Assembly (NCBI RefSeq): GCF_030247185.1
Contig: NC_080571.1
Location: forward strand, 34,460,753 to 34,524,752
Source: Malaya genurostris
Taxonomy: Eukaryota > Arthropoda > Insecta > Diptera > Culicidae
Reading direction: 5' to 3'
Length of the DNA: 64,000 bases
In this document: positions 21,665 through 32,599 of the stretch, one piece after another
Layout of the letters: each line of letters starts with the position of its first letter
Position numbering within the stretch: the stretch's first letter is position 1
Made by a program: the position numbers and the translations under genes
The notes under the pieces: generated by a model
What the model was told of the DNA's origin: nothing
The model's database searches: none
The model's input: only the letters and a program-made list of their open reading frames with translations

Positions 21665-24600
21665 GTTCCTAAGCTTATAAGTTTCTAAGTTCCTAAGTTC
21701 CGAAGTTCCGAAGTTCCGAAGTTCCGAAGTTCCTAAGTTCCGAAGTTCCGAGGTTCCGAAGTTCCGAAGTTCCGAAGTTCCGAAGTTCCGAAGTTCCGAA
21801 GTTCCGAAGTTCCGAAGTTCCGAAGTTCCGAAGTTCCGAAGTTCCGAAGTTCCGAAGTTCCGAAGTTCCGAAGTTCCGAAGTTCCGAAGTTCCGAAGTTC
21901 CGAAGTTCCGAAGTTCCGAAGTTCCGAAGTTCCGAAGTTCCGAAGTTCCGAAGTTCCGAAGTTCCGAAGTTCCGAAGTTCCGAAGTTCCGAAGTTCCGAA
22001 GTTCCGAAGTTCCGAAGTTCCGAAGTTCCGAAGTTCCGAAGTTCCGAAGTTCCGAAGTTCCGAAGTTCCGAAGTTCCGAAGTTCCGAAGTTCCGAAGTTC
22101 CGAAGTTCCGAAGTTCCGAAGTTCCGAAGTTCCGAAGTTCCGAAGTTCCGAAGTTCCAAAGTTCCAAAGTTCCAAAGTTCCAAAGTTCCAAAGTTCCAAA
22201 GTTCCAAAGTTCCAAAGTTCCGATGTTCCGAAGTTCCGAAGTTCCGAAGTTCCGAAGTTCCGAAGTTCCGAAGTTCCGAAGTTCCGAAGTTCCGAAGTTC
22301 CGAAGTTTCGAAGTTCCGAAGTTCCGAAGTTCCCAGGTTCCGAAATTCCGAAGTTCCGAAGTTCCGAAGTTCCAAAGTTCCGAAGTTTCGAAGTTCCGAA
22401 GTTCCAAAGTTCCGATTTTCCGAATTTCCGAAGTTCCGAAGTTCCAAAGTTCCGAAGTTCCGAAGCTCCAAAGCTGCGAAGTTCCGAAGCTCCGATGTTC
22501 CGAAGTTTCGAAGTTGCGAAGTTGCGAAGTTCCGAATTTCCGAAGTTCCGAAGTTCCGAAGTTCCAAAGTTCCAAAGTTCCAAAGTTCCAAAGTTCCGAA
22601 GTTCCGAAGTTCCGAAGTTCCGAAGTTCCGAAGTTCCGAAGTTCCGAAGTTCCGAAGTTCCGAAGTTCCGAAGTTCCGAAGTTCCGAAGTTCCGAAGTTC
22701 CAAAGTTCCAAAGTTCCAAAGTTCCAAAGTTCCAAAGTTCCAAAGTTCCAAAGTTCCAAAGTTCCGATGTTCCGAAGTTCCGAAGTTCCGAAGTTCCGAA
22801 GTTCCGAAGTTCCGAAGTTCCGAAGTTCCGAAGTTCCGAAGTTCCGAAGTTTCGAAGTTCCGAAGTTCCGAAGTTCCCAGGTTCCGAAATTCCGAAGTTC
22901 CGAAGTTCCGAAGTTCCAAAGTTCCGAAGTTTCGAAGTTCCGAAGTTCCAAAGTTCCGATTTTCCGAATTTCCGAAGTTCCGAAGTTCCAAAGTTCCGAA
23001 GTTCCGAAGCTCCAAAGCTGCGAAGTTCCGAAGCTCCGATGTTCCGAAGTTTCGAAGTTGCGAAGTTGCGAAGTTCCGAATTTCCGAAGTTCCGAAGTTC
23101 CGAAGTTCCGAAGTTCCGAAGTTCCGAAGTTCCGAAGTTCCAAAGTTCCAAAGTTCCAAAGTTCCAAAGTTCCAAAGTTCCGAAGTTCCGAAGTTCCGAA
23201 GTTCCGAAGTTCCGAAGTTCCGAAGTTCCGAAGTTCCGAAGTTCCGAAGTTCCGAAGTTCCGAAGTTCCGAAGTTCCGAAGTTCCGAAGTTCCGAAGTTC
23301 CGAAGTTCCGAAGTTCCGAAGTTCCGAAGTTCCGAATTTCCGAAGTTCCGAAGTTCCGAAGTTCCAAAGTTCCAAAGTTCCAAAGTTCCAAAGTTCCAAA
23401 GTTCCAAAATTCCAAAGTTCCAAAGTTCCAAAGTTCCAAAGTTCCAAAGTTCCAAAGTTCCAAAGTTCCAAAGTTCCAAAGTTCCGAAGTTCCGAAGTTC
23501 CGAAGTTCCGAAGTTCCGAAGTTCCGAAGTTCCGAAGTTCCGAAGTTCCGAAGTTCCGAAGTTCCGAAGTTCCGAAGTTCCGAAGTTCCGAAGTTCCGAA
23601 GTTCCGAAGTTCCGAAGTTCCGAAGTTCCGAAGTTCCGAAGTTCCGAAGTTCCGAAGTTCCGAAGTTCCGAAGTTCCGAAGTTCCGAAGTTCCGAAGTTC
23701 CGAAGTTCCGAAGTTCCGAAGTTCCGAAGTTCCGAAGTTCCGAAGTTCCGAAGTTCCGAAGTTCCAAAGTTCCAAAGTTCCAAAGTTCCAAAGTTCCAAA
23801 GTTCCAAAGTTCCAAAGTTCCAAAGTTCCAAAGTTCCAAAGTTCCAAAGTTCCAAAGTTCCAAAGTTCCAAAGTTCCGATGTTCCGAAGTTCCGAAGTTC
23901 CGAAGTTCCGAAGTTCCGAAGTTCCGAAGTTCCGAAGTTCCGAAGTTCCGAAGTTCCGAAGTTTCGAAGTTCCGAAGTTCCGAAGTTCCCAGGTTCCGAA
24001 ATTCCGAAGTTCCGAAGTTCCGAAGTTCCAAAGTTCCGAAGTTTCGAAGTTCCGAAGTTCCAAAGTTCCGATTTTCCGAATTTCCGAAGTTCCGAAGTTC
24101 CAAAGTTTCGAAGTTCCGAAGCTCCAAAGCTGCGAAGTTCCGAAGCTCCGATGTTCCGAAGTTTCGAAGTTGCGAAGTTGCGAAGTTCCGAATTTCCGAA
24201 GTTCCGAAGTTCCGAAGTTCCAAAGTTCCAAAGTTCCAAAGTTCCAAAGTTCCAAAGTTCCAAAGTTCCGAAGTTTCGAAGTTCCAAAGTTCCAAAGTTC
24301 CGATTTTCCGAAGTTCCGAAGTTCCGAAGTTCCAAAGTTCCGAAGTTTCGAAGCTCCAAAGCTGCGAAGTTCCGAAGCTCCGATGTTCCGAAGTTTCGAA
24401 GTTGCGAAGTTGCGAAGTTCCGAATTTCCGAAGTTCCGAAGTTCCGAAGTTCCAAAGTTCCAAAGTTCCAAAGTTCCAAAGTTCCAAAATTCCAAAGTTC
24501 CAAAGTTCCAAAGTTCCAAAGTTCCAAAGTTCCAAAGTTCCAAAGTTCCGAAGTTCCGAAGTTCCGAAGTTCCGAAGTTCCGAAGTTCCGATGTTCCGAA

Positions 24601-25920
24601 GTTCCGAAGTTCCGAAGTTCCGAAGTTCCGAAGTTCCGAAGTTCCGAAGTTCCGAAGTTCCGAAGTTCCGAAGTTCCGAAGTTCCGAAGTTCCGAAGTTC
24701 CGAAGTTCCGAAGTTCCGAAGTTCCGAAGTTCCGAAGTTCCGAAGTTCCGAAGTTCCGAAGTTCCGAAGTTCCGTAGTTCCAAAGTTCCAAAGTTCCAAA
24801 GTTCCAAAGTTCCAAAGTTCCAAAGTTCCGAAGTTTCGAAGTTCCGAAGTTCCAAAGTTCCGATTTTCCGAAGTTCCGAAGTTCCGAAGTTCCGAAGTTC
24901 CAAAGTTCCGAAGTTTCGAAGCTCCAAAGCTGCGAAGTTCCGAAGCTCCGATGTTCCGAAGTTTCGAAGTTGCGAAGTTGCGAAGTTCCGAATTTCCGAA
25001 GTTCCGAAGTTCCAAAGTTCCAAAGTTCCAAAGTTCCAAAGTTCCAAAATTCCAAAGTTCCAAAGTTCCAAAGTTCCAAAGTTCCAAAGTTCCAAAGTTC
25101 CAAAGTTCCGAAGTTCCGAAGTTCCGAAGTTCCGAAGTTCCGAAGTTCCGAAGTTCCGAAGTTCCGAAGTTCCGAAGTTCCGAAGTTCCGAAGTTCCGAA
25201 GTTCCGAAGTTCCGAAGTTCCGAAGTTCCGAAGTTCCGAAGTTCCGAAGTTCCGAAGTTCCGAAGTTCCGAAGTTCCGAAGTTCCGAAGTTCCGAAGTTC
25301 CGAAGTTCCGAAGTTCCGAAGTTCCGAAGTTCCGAAGTTCCGAAGTTCCGAAGTTCCGAAGTTCCGAAGTTCCGAAGTTCCGAAGTTCCGAAGGTCCGAA
25401 ATTCCGAAGTTCCAAAGTTCCGAAGTTCCGAAGCTCCGAAGTTCCGAAGTTCCGAAGTTCCGAAGTTCCGAAGTTCCTAAGTTCCGAAGTTCCGAAGTTC
25501 CGCAGTTCCGAAGTTCCGAAGTTCCGAAGTAGCGAAGTACCGAAGTTCCGAAGTTCCGAAGTTCCGAAGTACCGAAGTTCCGAAGTTCCGAAGTTCCGAA
25601 GTTCCGAAGTTCCGAAGTTCCGAAGTTCCGAAGTTCCGAAGTTCCGAAGTTCCGAAGTTCCGAAGTTCCGAAGTTCCGAAGTTCCGAAGTTCCGAAGTTC
25701 CGAAGTTCCGAAATTCCGAAGTTCCGAAGTTCCAAAGTTCCGAAGTTCCGAAGCTCCGAAGTTCCGAAGTTCCGAAGTTCCGAAGTTCCTAAGTTCCGAA
25801 GTTCCGAAGTTCCGCAGTTCCGAAGTTCCGAAGTACCGAAGTTCCGAAGTTCCGAAGTTCCGAAGTTCCGAAGTTCCGAAGTTCCTAAGCTCCCAAGTTC
25901 CCAAGTTCCGATGATCTGAT
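21665..25920. repeat. 8-bp array (GTTCCGAA)n, about 530 units, with higher-order structure
   Basis: The basic unit is GTTCCGAA. Runs of GTTCCAAA alternate with runs of GTTCCGAA, plus rarer GTTTCGAA, GTTGCGAA, GCTCCGAA, GTTCCGAT and GTTCCCAG. Wherever I checked (21665, 22081, 22465, 23009, 23761, 24121, 24353, 24921, 25505, 25865) units start at a position equal to 1 modulo 8, so I see no net indel over 4.2 kb. A marker block starting GCTCCAAAGCTGCGAAG recurs at 22465, 23009, 24121, 24353 and 24921, spaced by multiples of 8 bp. No frame except the odd variant has a stop, so open frames of 760-1,403 codons appear on both strands; they encode only FGTSELRN- or VPKFRSSE-type octamers. Confidence 0.97.
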
Positions 25921-25984
25921 GCTCCTTAGTTTCTTAGTTCGTTAACGTCTAGGTTCCTAAATAACTAAATTAATGAAAAAAAAG

Positions 25985-26816
25985 CCTAGCTCCCTAGTTT
26001 CCTAGTTCCATAGCTGTCAAGTTCCCTAGCTCTCTAGTTCCTCAGCTCTCTCTAGTTCCCTAGCTCTATAGTTTCCCAGCTCTCTAGTTCCCTAGCACTC
26101 TAGTTCCCTAGCTCTCTAGTTCCCTAGCTCTATAGTTCCCTAGCTCTCTAATTCCCTAGCTCTTTAGTTCCCTAGTTCTCTAGTTTCCTAGCTCTCTATT
26201 TCCCAAGCTCTCTAGTTCCCTAGCTCTCTAGTTCCCTAGTTCTCTGGTTCCCTAGTTCTCTGGGGCCCTAGTTATCTGGTTCCCTAGTTCTCTAGTTCCC
26301 TAGCTCTCTAGTTCCCTAGTTTTCTGGTTCCCTAGTTCTCTGGTTCCCTAGTTATCTGGTTCCCTAGTTCTCTGGTTCTCTAGCTCTCTAGTTCCCTAGC
26401 TCTCTAGTTCCCTAGCTCTCTATTTCCCACGCTCTCTAGTTCCCTAGCTCTCTAGTTCCCTAGTTCTCTGGTTCCCTAGTTCTCTGGTTCCCTAGTTATC
26501 TGGTTCCCTAGTTCTCTGGTTCTCTAGCTCTCTAGTTCCCTAGCTCTCTAGTTTCCTAGCTCTCTATTTCCCTAGCTCTTTAGTTCCTCAGCTCTCTCTA
26601 GTTCCCTAGCTCTCTAGTTCCCTAGCTCTCTAGTTCCCTAGCTCTCTGATTCCATAGCTCTCTAGTTCCCTAGCTTTCTAGTTCCCTAGCACTATAGTTC
26701 CCTAGCTCTCTAGTTCTCTAGCTCTCTAGTTCCCTAGTTCTCTGGTTCCCTAGTTCTCTGGTTCCCTAGTTATCTGGTTCCCTAGTTCTCTGGTTCTCTA
26801 GCTCTCTAGTCCCCTA
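25985..26816. repeat. 16-bp pyrimidine-rich array (TAGTTCCCTAGCTCTC)n
   Basis: About 50 diverged units alternate TAGTTCCC and TAGCTCTC. A longer variant block (TTCTCTGGTTCCCTAGTTAT...) recurs near 26250, 26330, 26480 and 26750, so there is a higher-order level. Stops (TAG) are frequent. It adjoins the 8-bp array and shares the GTTCC word. Confidence 0.92.
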
Positions 26817-27360
26817 TCATCAAGTGTGAAATCTGAATTATGTTCCGAACCCCGCCCCCTCTAACCCCGAATCACATGCGTAGTTTACGCTCCGAGGTCT
26901 CAAGCTGCATGTTCGAAGCCTTGAATATTAAATTTCTTGTTGCAAACCCAATGTTCCAAATTCCTAGCTAAAATATCGAGTTCTGCTCTTCAAGTTTAAA
27001 ATTCAAAAAACAAAGTCCTTTTTGTTTTACAGTTGACGCTCCAGAACCCAAGTTTTAGCCCTTGAATTCCCAAATCTCAAGTTATGAATCTCAGGTCCCA
27101 AAGATCCCAAAATTCCTAGCTCCAGGTCCCAAATACAAAGTCATATGTTCAAATTCCGTAGTCCAAAACACAAGCTCTCATGTGTCAAGTATCAGTTCTC
27201 AAGTTTCAAGCCCTAAGTTTTAAGTCTAAAGCATTAATCTTCAAGTTCGAAACCCCCAAATTTTATAATTAATATTATACTGTCCCAAGTTACCTAATCA
27301 TGTCTTGAATCTTTAATTTTCGGTTCCAAGTCTGAAGATGAATTTCCAAGTCTCAAATCC

Positions 27361-28494
27361 CAAGTCCCAAGTCGCAAGTTCCAAGTCCCAAGTCCCAAGT
27401 CCCAAGTCCCAAGTCCCAAGTCCCAAGTCCCAAGTCCCAAGTCCCAAGTCCCAAGTCCCAAGTCCCAAGTCCCAAGTCCCAAGTCCCAAGTCCCAAGTCC
27501 CAAGTCCCAAGTCCCAAGTCCCAAGTCCCAAGTCCCAAGTCCCAAGTCCCAAGTCCCAAGTCCCAAGTCCCAAGTCCCAAGTCCCAAGTCCCAAGTCCCA
27601 AGTCCCAAGTCCCAAGTCCCAAGTCCCAAGTCCCAAGTCCCAAGTCCCAAGTCCCAAGTCCCAAGTCCCAAGTCCCAAGTCCCAAGTCCCAAGTCCCAAG
27701 TCCCAAGTCCCAAGTCCCAAGTCCCAAGTCCCAAGTCCCAAGTCCCAAGTCCCAAGTCCCAAGTCCCAAGTCCCAAGTCCCAAGTCCCAAGTCCCAAGTC
27801 CCAAGTCCCAAGTCCCAAGTCCCAAGTCCCAAGTCCCAAGTCCCAAGTCCCAAGTCCCAAGTCCCAAGTCCCAAGTCCCAAGTCCCAAGTCCCAAGTCCC
27901 AAGTCCCAAGTCCCAAGTCCCAAGTCCCAAGTCCCAAGTCCCAAGTCCCAAGTCCCAAGTCCCAAGTCCCAAGTCCCAAGTCCCAAGTCCCAAGTCCCAA
28001 GTCCCAAGTCCCAAGTCGCAAGTCCCAAGTCCCAAGTCCCAAGTCCCAAGTCCCAAGTCCCAAGTCCCAAGTCCCAAGTCCCAAGTCCCAAGTCCCAAGT
28101 CCCAAGTCCCAAGTCCCAAGTCCCAAGTCCCAAGTCCCAAGTCCCAAGTCCCAAGTCCCAAGTCCCAAGTCCCAAGTCCCAAGTCCCAAGTCCCAAGTCC
28201 CAAGTCCCAAGTCCCAAGTCCCAAGTCCCAAGTCCCAAGTCCCAAGTCCCAAGTCCCAAGTCCCAAGTCCCAAGTCCCAAGTCCCAAGTCCCAAGTCCCA
28301 AGTCCCAAGTCCCAAGTCCCAAGTCCCAAGTCCCAAGTCCCAAGTCCCAAGTCCCAAGTCCCAAGTCCCAAGTCCCAAGTCCCAAGTCCCAAGTCCCAAG
28401 TCCCAAGTCCCAAGTCCCAAGTCCCAAGTCCCAAGTCCCAAGTCCCAAGTCCCAAGTACCAAGTCCCAAGTCCCAAGTCCCAAGTCCAAGTCGC
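27361..28494. repeat. 7-bp array (CAAGTCC)n, about 160 units; GGGACTT on the minus strand
   Basis: Units start at 27361 and stay in step: 28026 and 28453 are exact multiples of 7 away. Very few substitutions are seen (27368, 27375, near 28017 and 28458), and the step is broken only at the very end (28487-28494). On the minus strand every unit carries GGG spaced by four bases, a continuous G-quadruplex motif. The frames of 387-421 codons here (SQVPSPK- or GTWDLGL-type repeats) are by-products of a 7-bp unit without stops. Confidence 0.97.
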
Positions 28495-29130
28495 TTTCTA
28501 CTGGGAACTGGGGACTTTTTTTTGCTTGCTGAACCAATTTTGTGGTCCATTCTTAGTAGAGAACCTGAGTCCGCAGTTTGCAGACTTTTTTGACCATAGC
28601 TAAAAGATATTTGAAATTTTTTCCTGGCATCTCTGGTACCAAATTACAAGTCGTGAATCTTACAATTACCTGTTCCATGATCAAAAACCCCAGTCTGGAC
28701 TCTCAAGATCCCAAATCCGAATTTTGGCTTCAATCTCAAAGTTTCATAATATGAATTCGAAGAAACAAACCTCTTGTCTGAAGTCCCACATATGAAATCC
28801 CACGTATCAAATCTCGAATCGCTAGATTCAAGTTTCAGGTCCAAAGTCGCAAGTAGCCCCAAGTAACAAGTCCAGAATCTTTTAAATTCATGTTCGAAAG
28901 TCGATAACACAAGACAGATTTTCGGAACTCTCACGATTCAAATTCTCAATATATGTTTCAAGCTTCATATTCCAAGTCCAAGTTATAAAGTTCAAGATTC
29001 TAATTCGAAATTCAAAATTTCAAGATCTAAATCGAAAACTTTTCGTACTAACAAATTTCGGACTTGAAAATTTCAAATTTATTCATTATACAAACTTTAT
29101 GTCCAAAATTCCAAGCATCATAATAAAGTT

Positions 29131-30497
29131 CAAACGATGAACATGTTAAATACCGTTTTCGTTTATTGATCAAAGCAGCCCGAGAGTTGACCCAGAGTCG
29201 CCCAAACAACTTTTCAGATGTTTGTTTTAGCAACCTGGGGTCGCTCTAGATCGGACTCCAATCGCGTGGTTTTGCTCTGAAAATTTTTCTCGGGTCGCAC
29301 CACCACGAGTTTGTTTATTTTTTCTTTTTTCTATGAGTTGTTGTTTAGGGCGCGTACCACGTGTTCGTTCTACTCGGAGTCAGAGTCGCCCGCGTGTAGG
29401 TTCAAAAAACGGAAAACGGTAAAAGATTAAAATTCCGCGAAATTCGTACCGAACAATGTTGACCAATTTCCAAACGCAACTATCCCCACATGTGCCATAT
29501 CTAAGCAAACGTGCAATTGCTTCAAATGGAATTGCATTTGTTGAATGCTTGCTTGCCTTTGTTGTTTGTGCCGAACGAATCCAAATGGATTCGTTGTTCG
29601 GACGATGGATTTGAATAAATTTGTTTTGATTGCATTTCCACTCCACCGGCACCCGCAATCCCTACATCCTCACAAGGCTATGCGAGTCGAAAGCTTTTTT
29701 GTGGTGGGGTTTATTTTTTTTTTTGCTTATTGAGTGTTCTGCAGGTTTTTTCTCCATGTTTCTCTCTCTCTCTCTTTATCTCTCTGCCACTGTTGAGTTA
29801 TTCCCATGTAATGCAAATGACGGTGCATTGAATACCTTACTTCTCACGCTATTCAATGTTCAATACTTGAATACTTTCTTGCTTTAATTGAATTGAATTT
29901 GCTTGAGTGTGCTCGGGTGTGTTTTGAAAAAAAAAATATTGTCACTCTACTAGCGTAGTCATATTTCTATCAGTCAGTTCCAACCTGGATTTTAGCCCAC
30001 AAGGCAGGATCTAGAAGTTCTATGACAAGTTGAAACTGGATATGCTCGTAGTAATCCTCCAACTAGTCAATAAACAAAATGGCAGATACGTACCATGGGA
30101 ATAAATGCGTTCATTCGCAAAAGCCTTTTCAACTGGATTTAGGAAAATGTGAACCTTTTCAAAAGCAAAATTATGTACTGTGAAGCCTGTCGGACAATAG
30201 CCAAACGAAAATGAAATGACCAACCGGTTACGGAAGTGTACTCCATCAGGAAACGTTCGCAGTAACACCGAAGTAAATGCTGCTGCGCCAAACTGCAAAT
30301 TTGACGTACCGGAGGAATTAATAAAGCTGCTAAAGCTGATTGAAAAGTCAGTCGGAGCGTCGTATCATAAATCCGTAATTACGAACATTGAAGCTGAAGC
30401 AAATCCCTCCCCGACCCAGCGGACAGCCGTTAAACTCCGACAAAAGCATTTGAGCATTGATCGGCTTACAGTTCCGGCTCTTTGCATTGGAGGGATG

Positions 30498-30537
<40 letters not shown>

Positions 30538-31548
30538 AGACGGCACTCGGCGCTCGGCAGAAAACAAAACGGAAACGGTTGACCAGGTGCCGGTCGGGAA
30601 ACGATAAAAATTCCAATAACCGGCTTCCACTAGTATTATTATATCCCTTGCACAAATAGTTTCTGTTTCATCCGGCCGTTCCCGTGAGCTCAAAAAACGC
30701 ACTGCATGGCGTGGAAAAATAGTGCGGAACGAAATAGTGTTAAATTGCTACCGAGGAAATCGAGGAGGAAAAAGTTTTTTCTCCCGCTGAATGGCCGCGT
30801 AATAAGATTACTTCCTGTAATATTAGCGATAAAATATGAAATAAGTTTCACTTATTCGTGGCCGCACGGTTTGATGCTGGAACGTGGTGGCCTCGAAACT
30901 GCAGCTTCACCGGAGGGAGAAGAAGAACACCGGTGTTCGTGTTCGGAGATCGGGATGGGCTCGGTCTTTGAATTGAATAGAGAGAGACAAAAAATATACA
31001 CACAATAATCACTGCAGACGAAGTAAAATATCAAATGTAAATATTCGTTATTCTTGAAACTTTTAGGTGAGCATAAGTTTGGGCTTTTCTTTTCGGCTAA
31101 CGTCTGCCCGGGTGATGTCGGTTTTTCCACCGCACAACTGGAGTGAACTTTTCGCAGAATGTGACACAGTCGGAATTGAAATTCTCCAAAGTTCGGCTAT
31201 ATTAGTGTCATTTTAATATTTTTATCAGCCATTCCTTCTGCCGCTCTATATTTCGGAACGAAATTTCATCCGTTCGTTAGCGAAACGGGAGCAACTTGAA
31301 AGGTTTTCAGCAGATGCGGGCGCAGGTGGCCCTGTATGCGGGGGGAGCCAGGAAGAAAAAAAAAACTCCATAACATTTAGGAAGAATCTTTGTCTTTTTC
31401 ACACAAGGAAAATCGCAAACTGCCACTGTAGCAGACGGGTCGATGTGAACATTACAAATTTAGTGCGTTTAGCGAATTGAGTGAACTTTTAAAGCAGAAC
31501 CACTTGGAAAGTGCCCTCTGGAATGGTAGCTTCTATTAATACGAGAGA
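29131..31548. other. Apparently single-copy DNA with microsatellites, no gene recognised
   Basis: Mixed base composition. It includes TC-rich (29760-29790) and GA (30500-30530) microsatellites. Short frames of 60-107 codons on both strands overlap the microsatellites and show no domains. It might be non-coding flank of a host gene. Confidence 0.4.
30500..30531 (+). repeat. (GA)n microsatellite
   Basis: About 15 GA units, immediately followed by AAAAAGTAGACGG. Confidence 0.95.
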
Positions 31549-31579
31549 TAGGGGAAGATGGGGTAAAACGCATCCCCGT

Positions 31580-32590
31580 GGCATAATGCACCTTTTGCTT
31601 TCCTCAAAAGTTACCAATTTTTTACACTAAAATTCAATGAAACTGAAAGTCCGCCATAACAACAGATTACTATGAAATTTTGGTAACGATGGTTCAATCA
31701 TATCTGGAAAAATTTAAAAAAACCAATTATATCTCTGTTACTAGCTGAATTTCCCGGCGTTGTTCGGAAATGTTTTGTGAAGGAAAGGCCGGAAAAAATT
31801 CTCGAAGTTGTCCTGCTTAGTGAAATGCTCTTGTAGTGAAACATAACTTAGACGGAAACCCGATCGAACAATACTCCGTTCATGTTCAGACTGCGAATGA
31901 TCAGTGTCCCATCTCAGATCCCACAATAATCATAATTTTCATGGTGTTCTCGACAAATTGGATCAGTTTTATTTTTGAACCCTTTTGTTAGCAACATTTA
32001 AAACACCTTCTTATTAGCCTCCGAGTTTCATATCTATATGTGCTTGTAACGTACTTCCATACTTCCTCGTCACAATCGATCTACAATACCTTCTGCTTCC
32101 ATGGCTATAAGCACATGCTACTCCCTCCTCTTTATAAATATTTTATGACATCATGAATTGTTCAAAATTTTTTATCTGATAATGATTATTTTTTGACGAA
32201 AGGCTGGTTAACATCATAACTACATTCGTACTATAGAATGACGTTTTTATATAATTTATTTTACCAAGGATTTAACCATTTTGGTCGTTCATCGGAGAGG
32301 AAAACCTATAGAATAATGATTCAGTTAATACAAATGTTGTTGTAATCCTATTTCCATCACCTTGAGTCGACAGTTTTCTCAATTTACATAAAAAATGCAC
32401 ATTGATTGTATGATTTCGTCAATTCAGATCAATGTTGAAAATACTTATTCCCCCCCCCCTCTTGTGAATATTTTTGTGAACCTTGCTTAGTTGCTAGAAA
32501 TATACTGTACTCGTAAAGAAGTACCAATTTTTCGTAACACCCGATCAATTTTCCCTTTCACTTTCCATGTTCGGGGCACTTACTCCACTC
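31580..32590. other. AT-rich interior of the TIR-bounded block, nothing coding
   Basis: No supported frame. It contains a short C run near 32450. Weak similarity to the satellite words (for example CTTACTACACTC) starts near 32560. Confidence 0.45.
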
Positions 32591-32599
32591 TCTCACCAT

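Larger units (their letters stand above)
21100..29130. repeat. Simple-sequence domain: degenerate AAGTTC/AAGTCC 'wordy' DNA with embedded arrays
   Basis: Outside the regular arrays (21100-21660, 26820-27350, 28500-29130) the sequence is an irregular succession of 6-9-bp words such as CAAGTTC, AAATCTCAAG, CCTAAGTTT and GTCCCAAA, on one strand only. The same words, made regular, form the three arrays inside. The domain therefore looks like one old low-complexity tract in which different words were amplified at different times. Confidence 0.75.

Noticed and set aside
21596..25914. Open frames of 314-1,403 codons on both strands as repeat proteins
   Set aside because: An 8-bp unit without stops is open in all frames and shows the same octapeptide in each. 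Overlapping frames on both strands with no flanking coding signal are by-products of the DNA repeat.
21665..25920. Heat-shock-element array (TTC/GAA pattern)
   Set aside because: Heat-shock elements need alternating NGAAN with 2-bp spacing, a 10-bp period for same-orientation units. Here TTC-C-GAA-G-TTC has 1-bp spacing and an 8-bp period.
21665..28494. CRISPR array
   Set aside because: The repeats are contiguous with no unique spacers, and the context is an insect nuclear genome.
27361..28494. Telomere
   Set aside because: The array is flanked on both sides by complex sequence and the unit is not a known telomere repeat. Only G-richness is shared.
27294..28603. Frames of 387-421 codons with GTWDLGL or SQVPSPK repeats
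   Set aside because: Same reason with a 7-bp unit. Starts and stops lie in non-coding flanks, and both strands are open.
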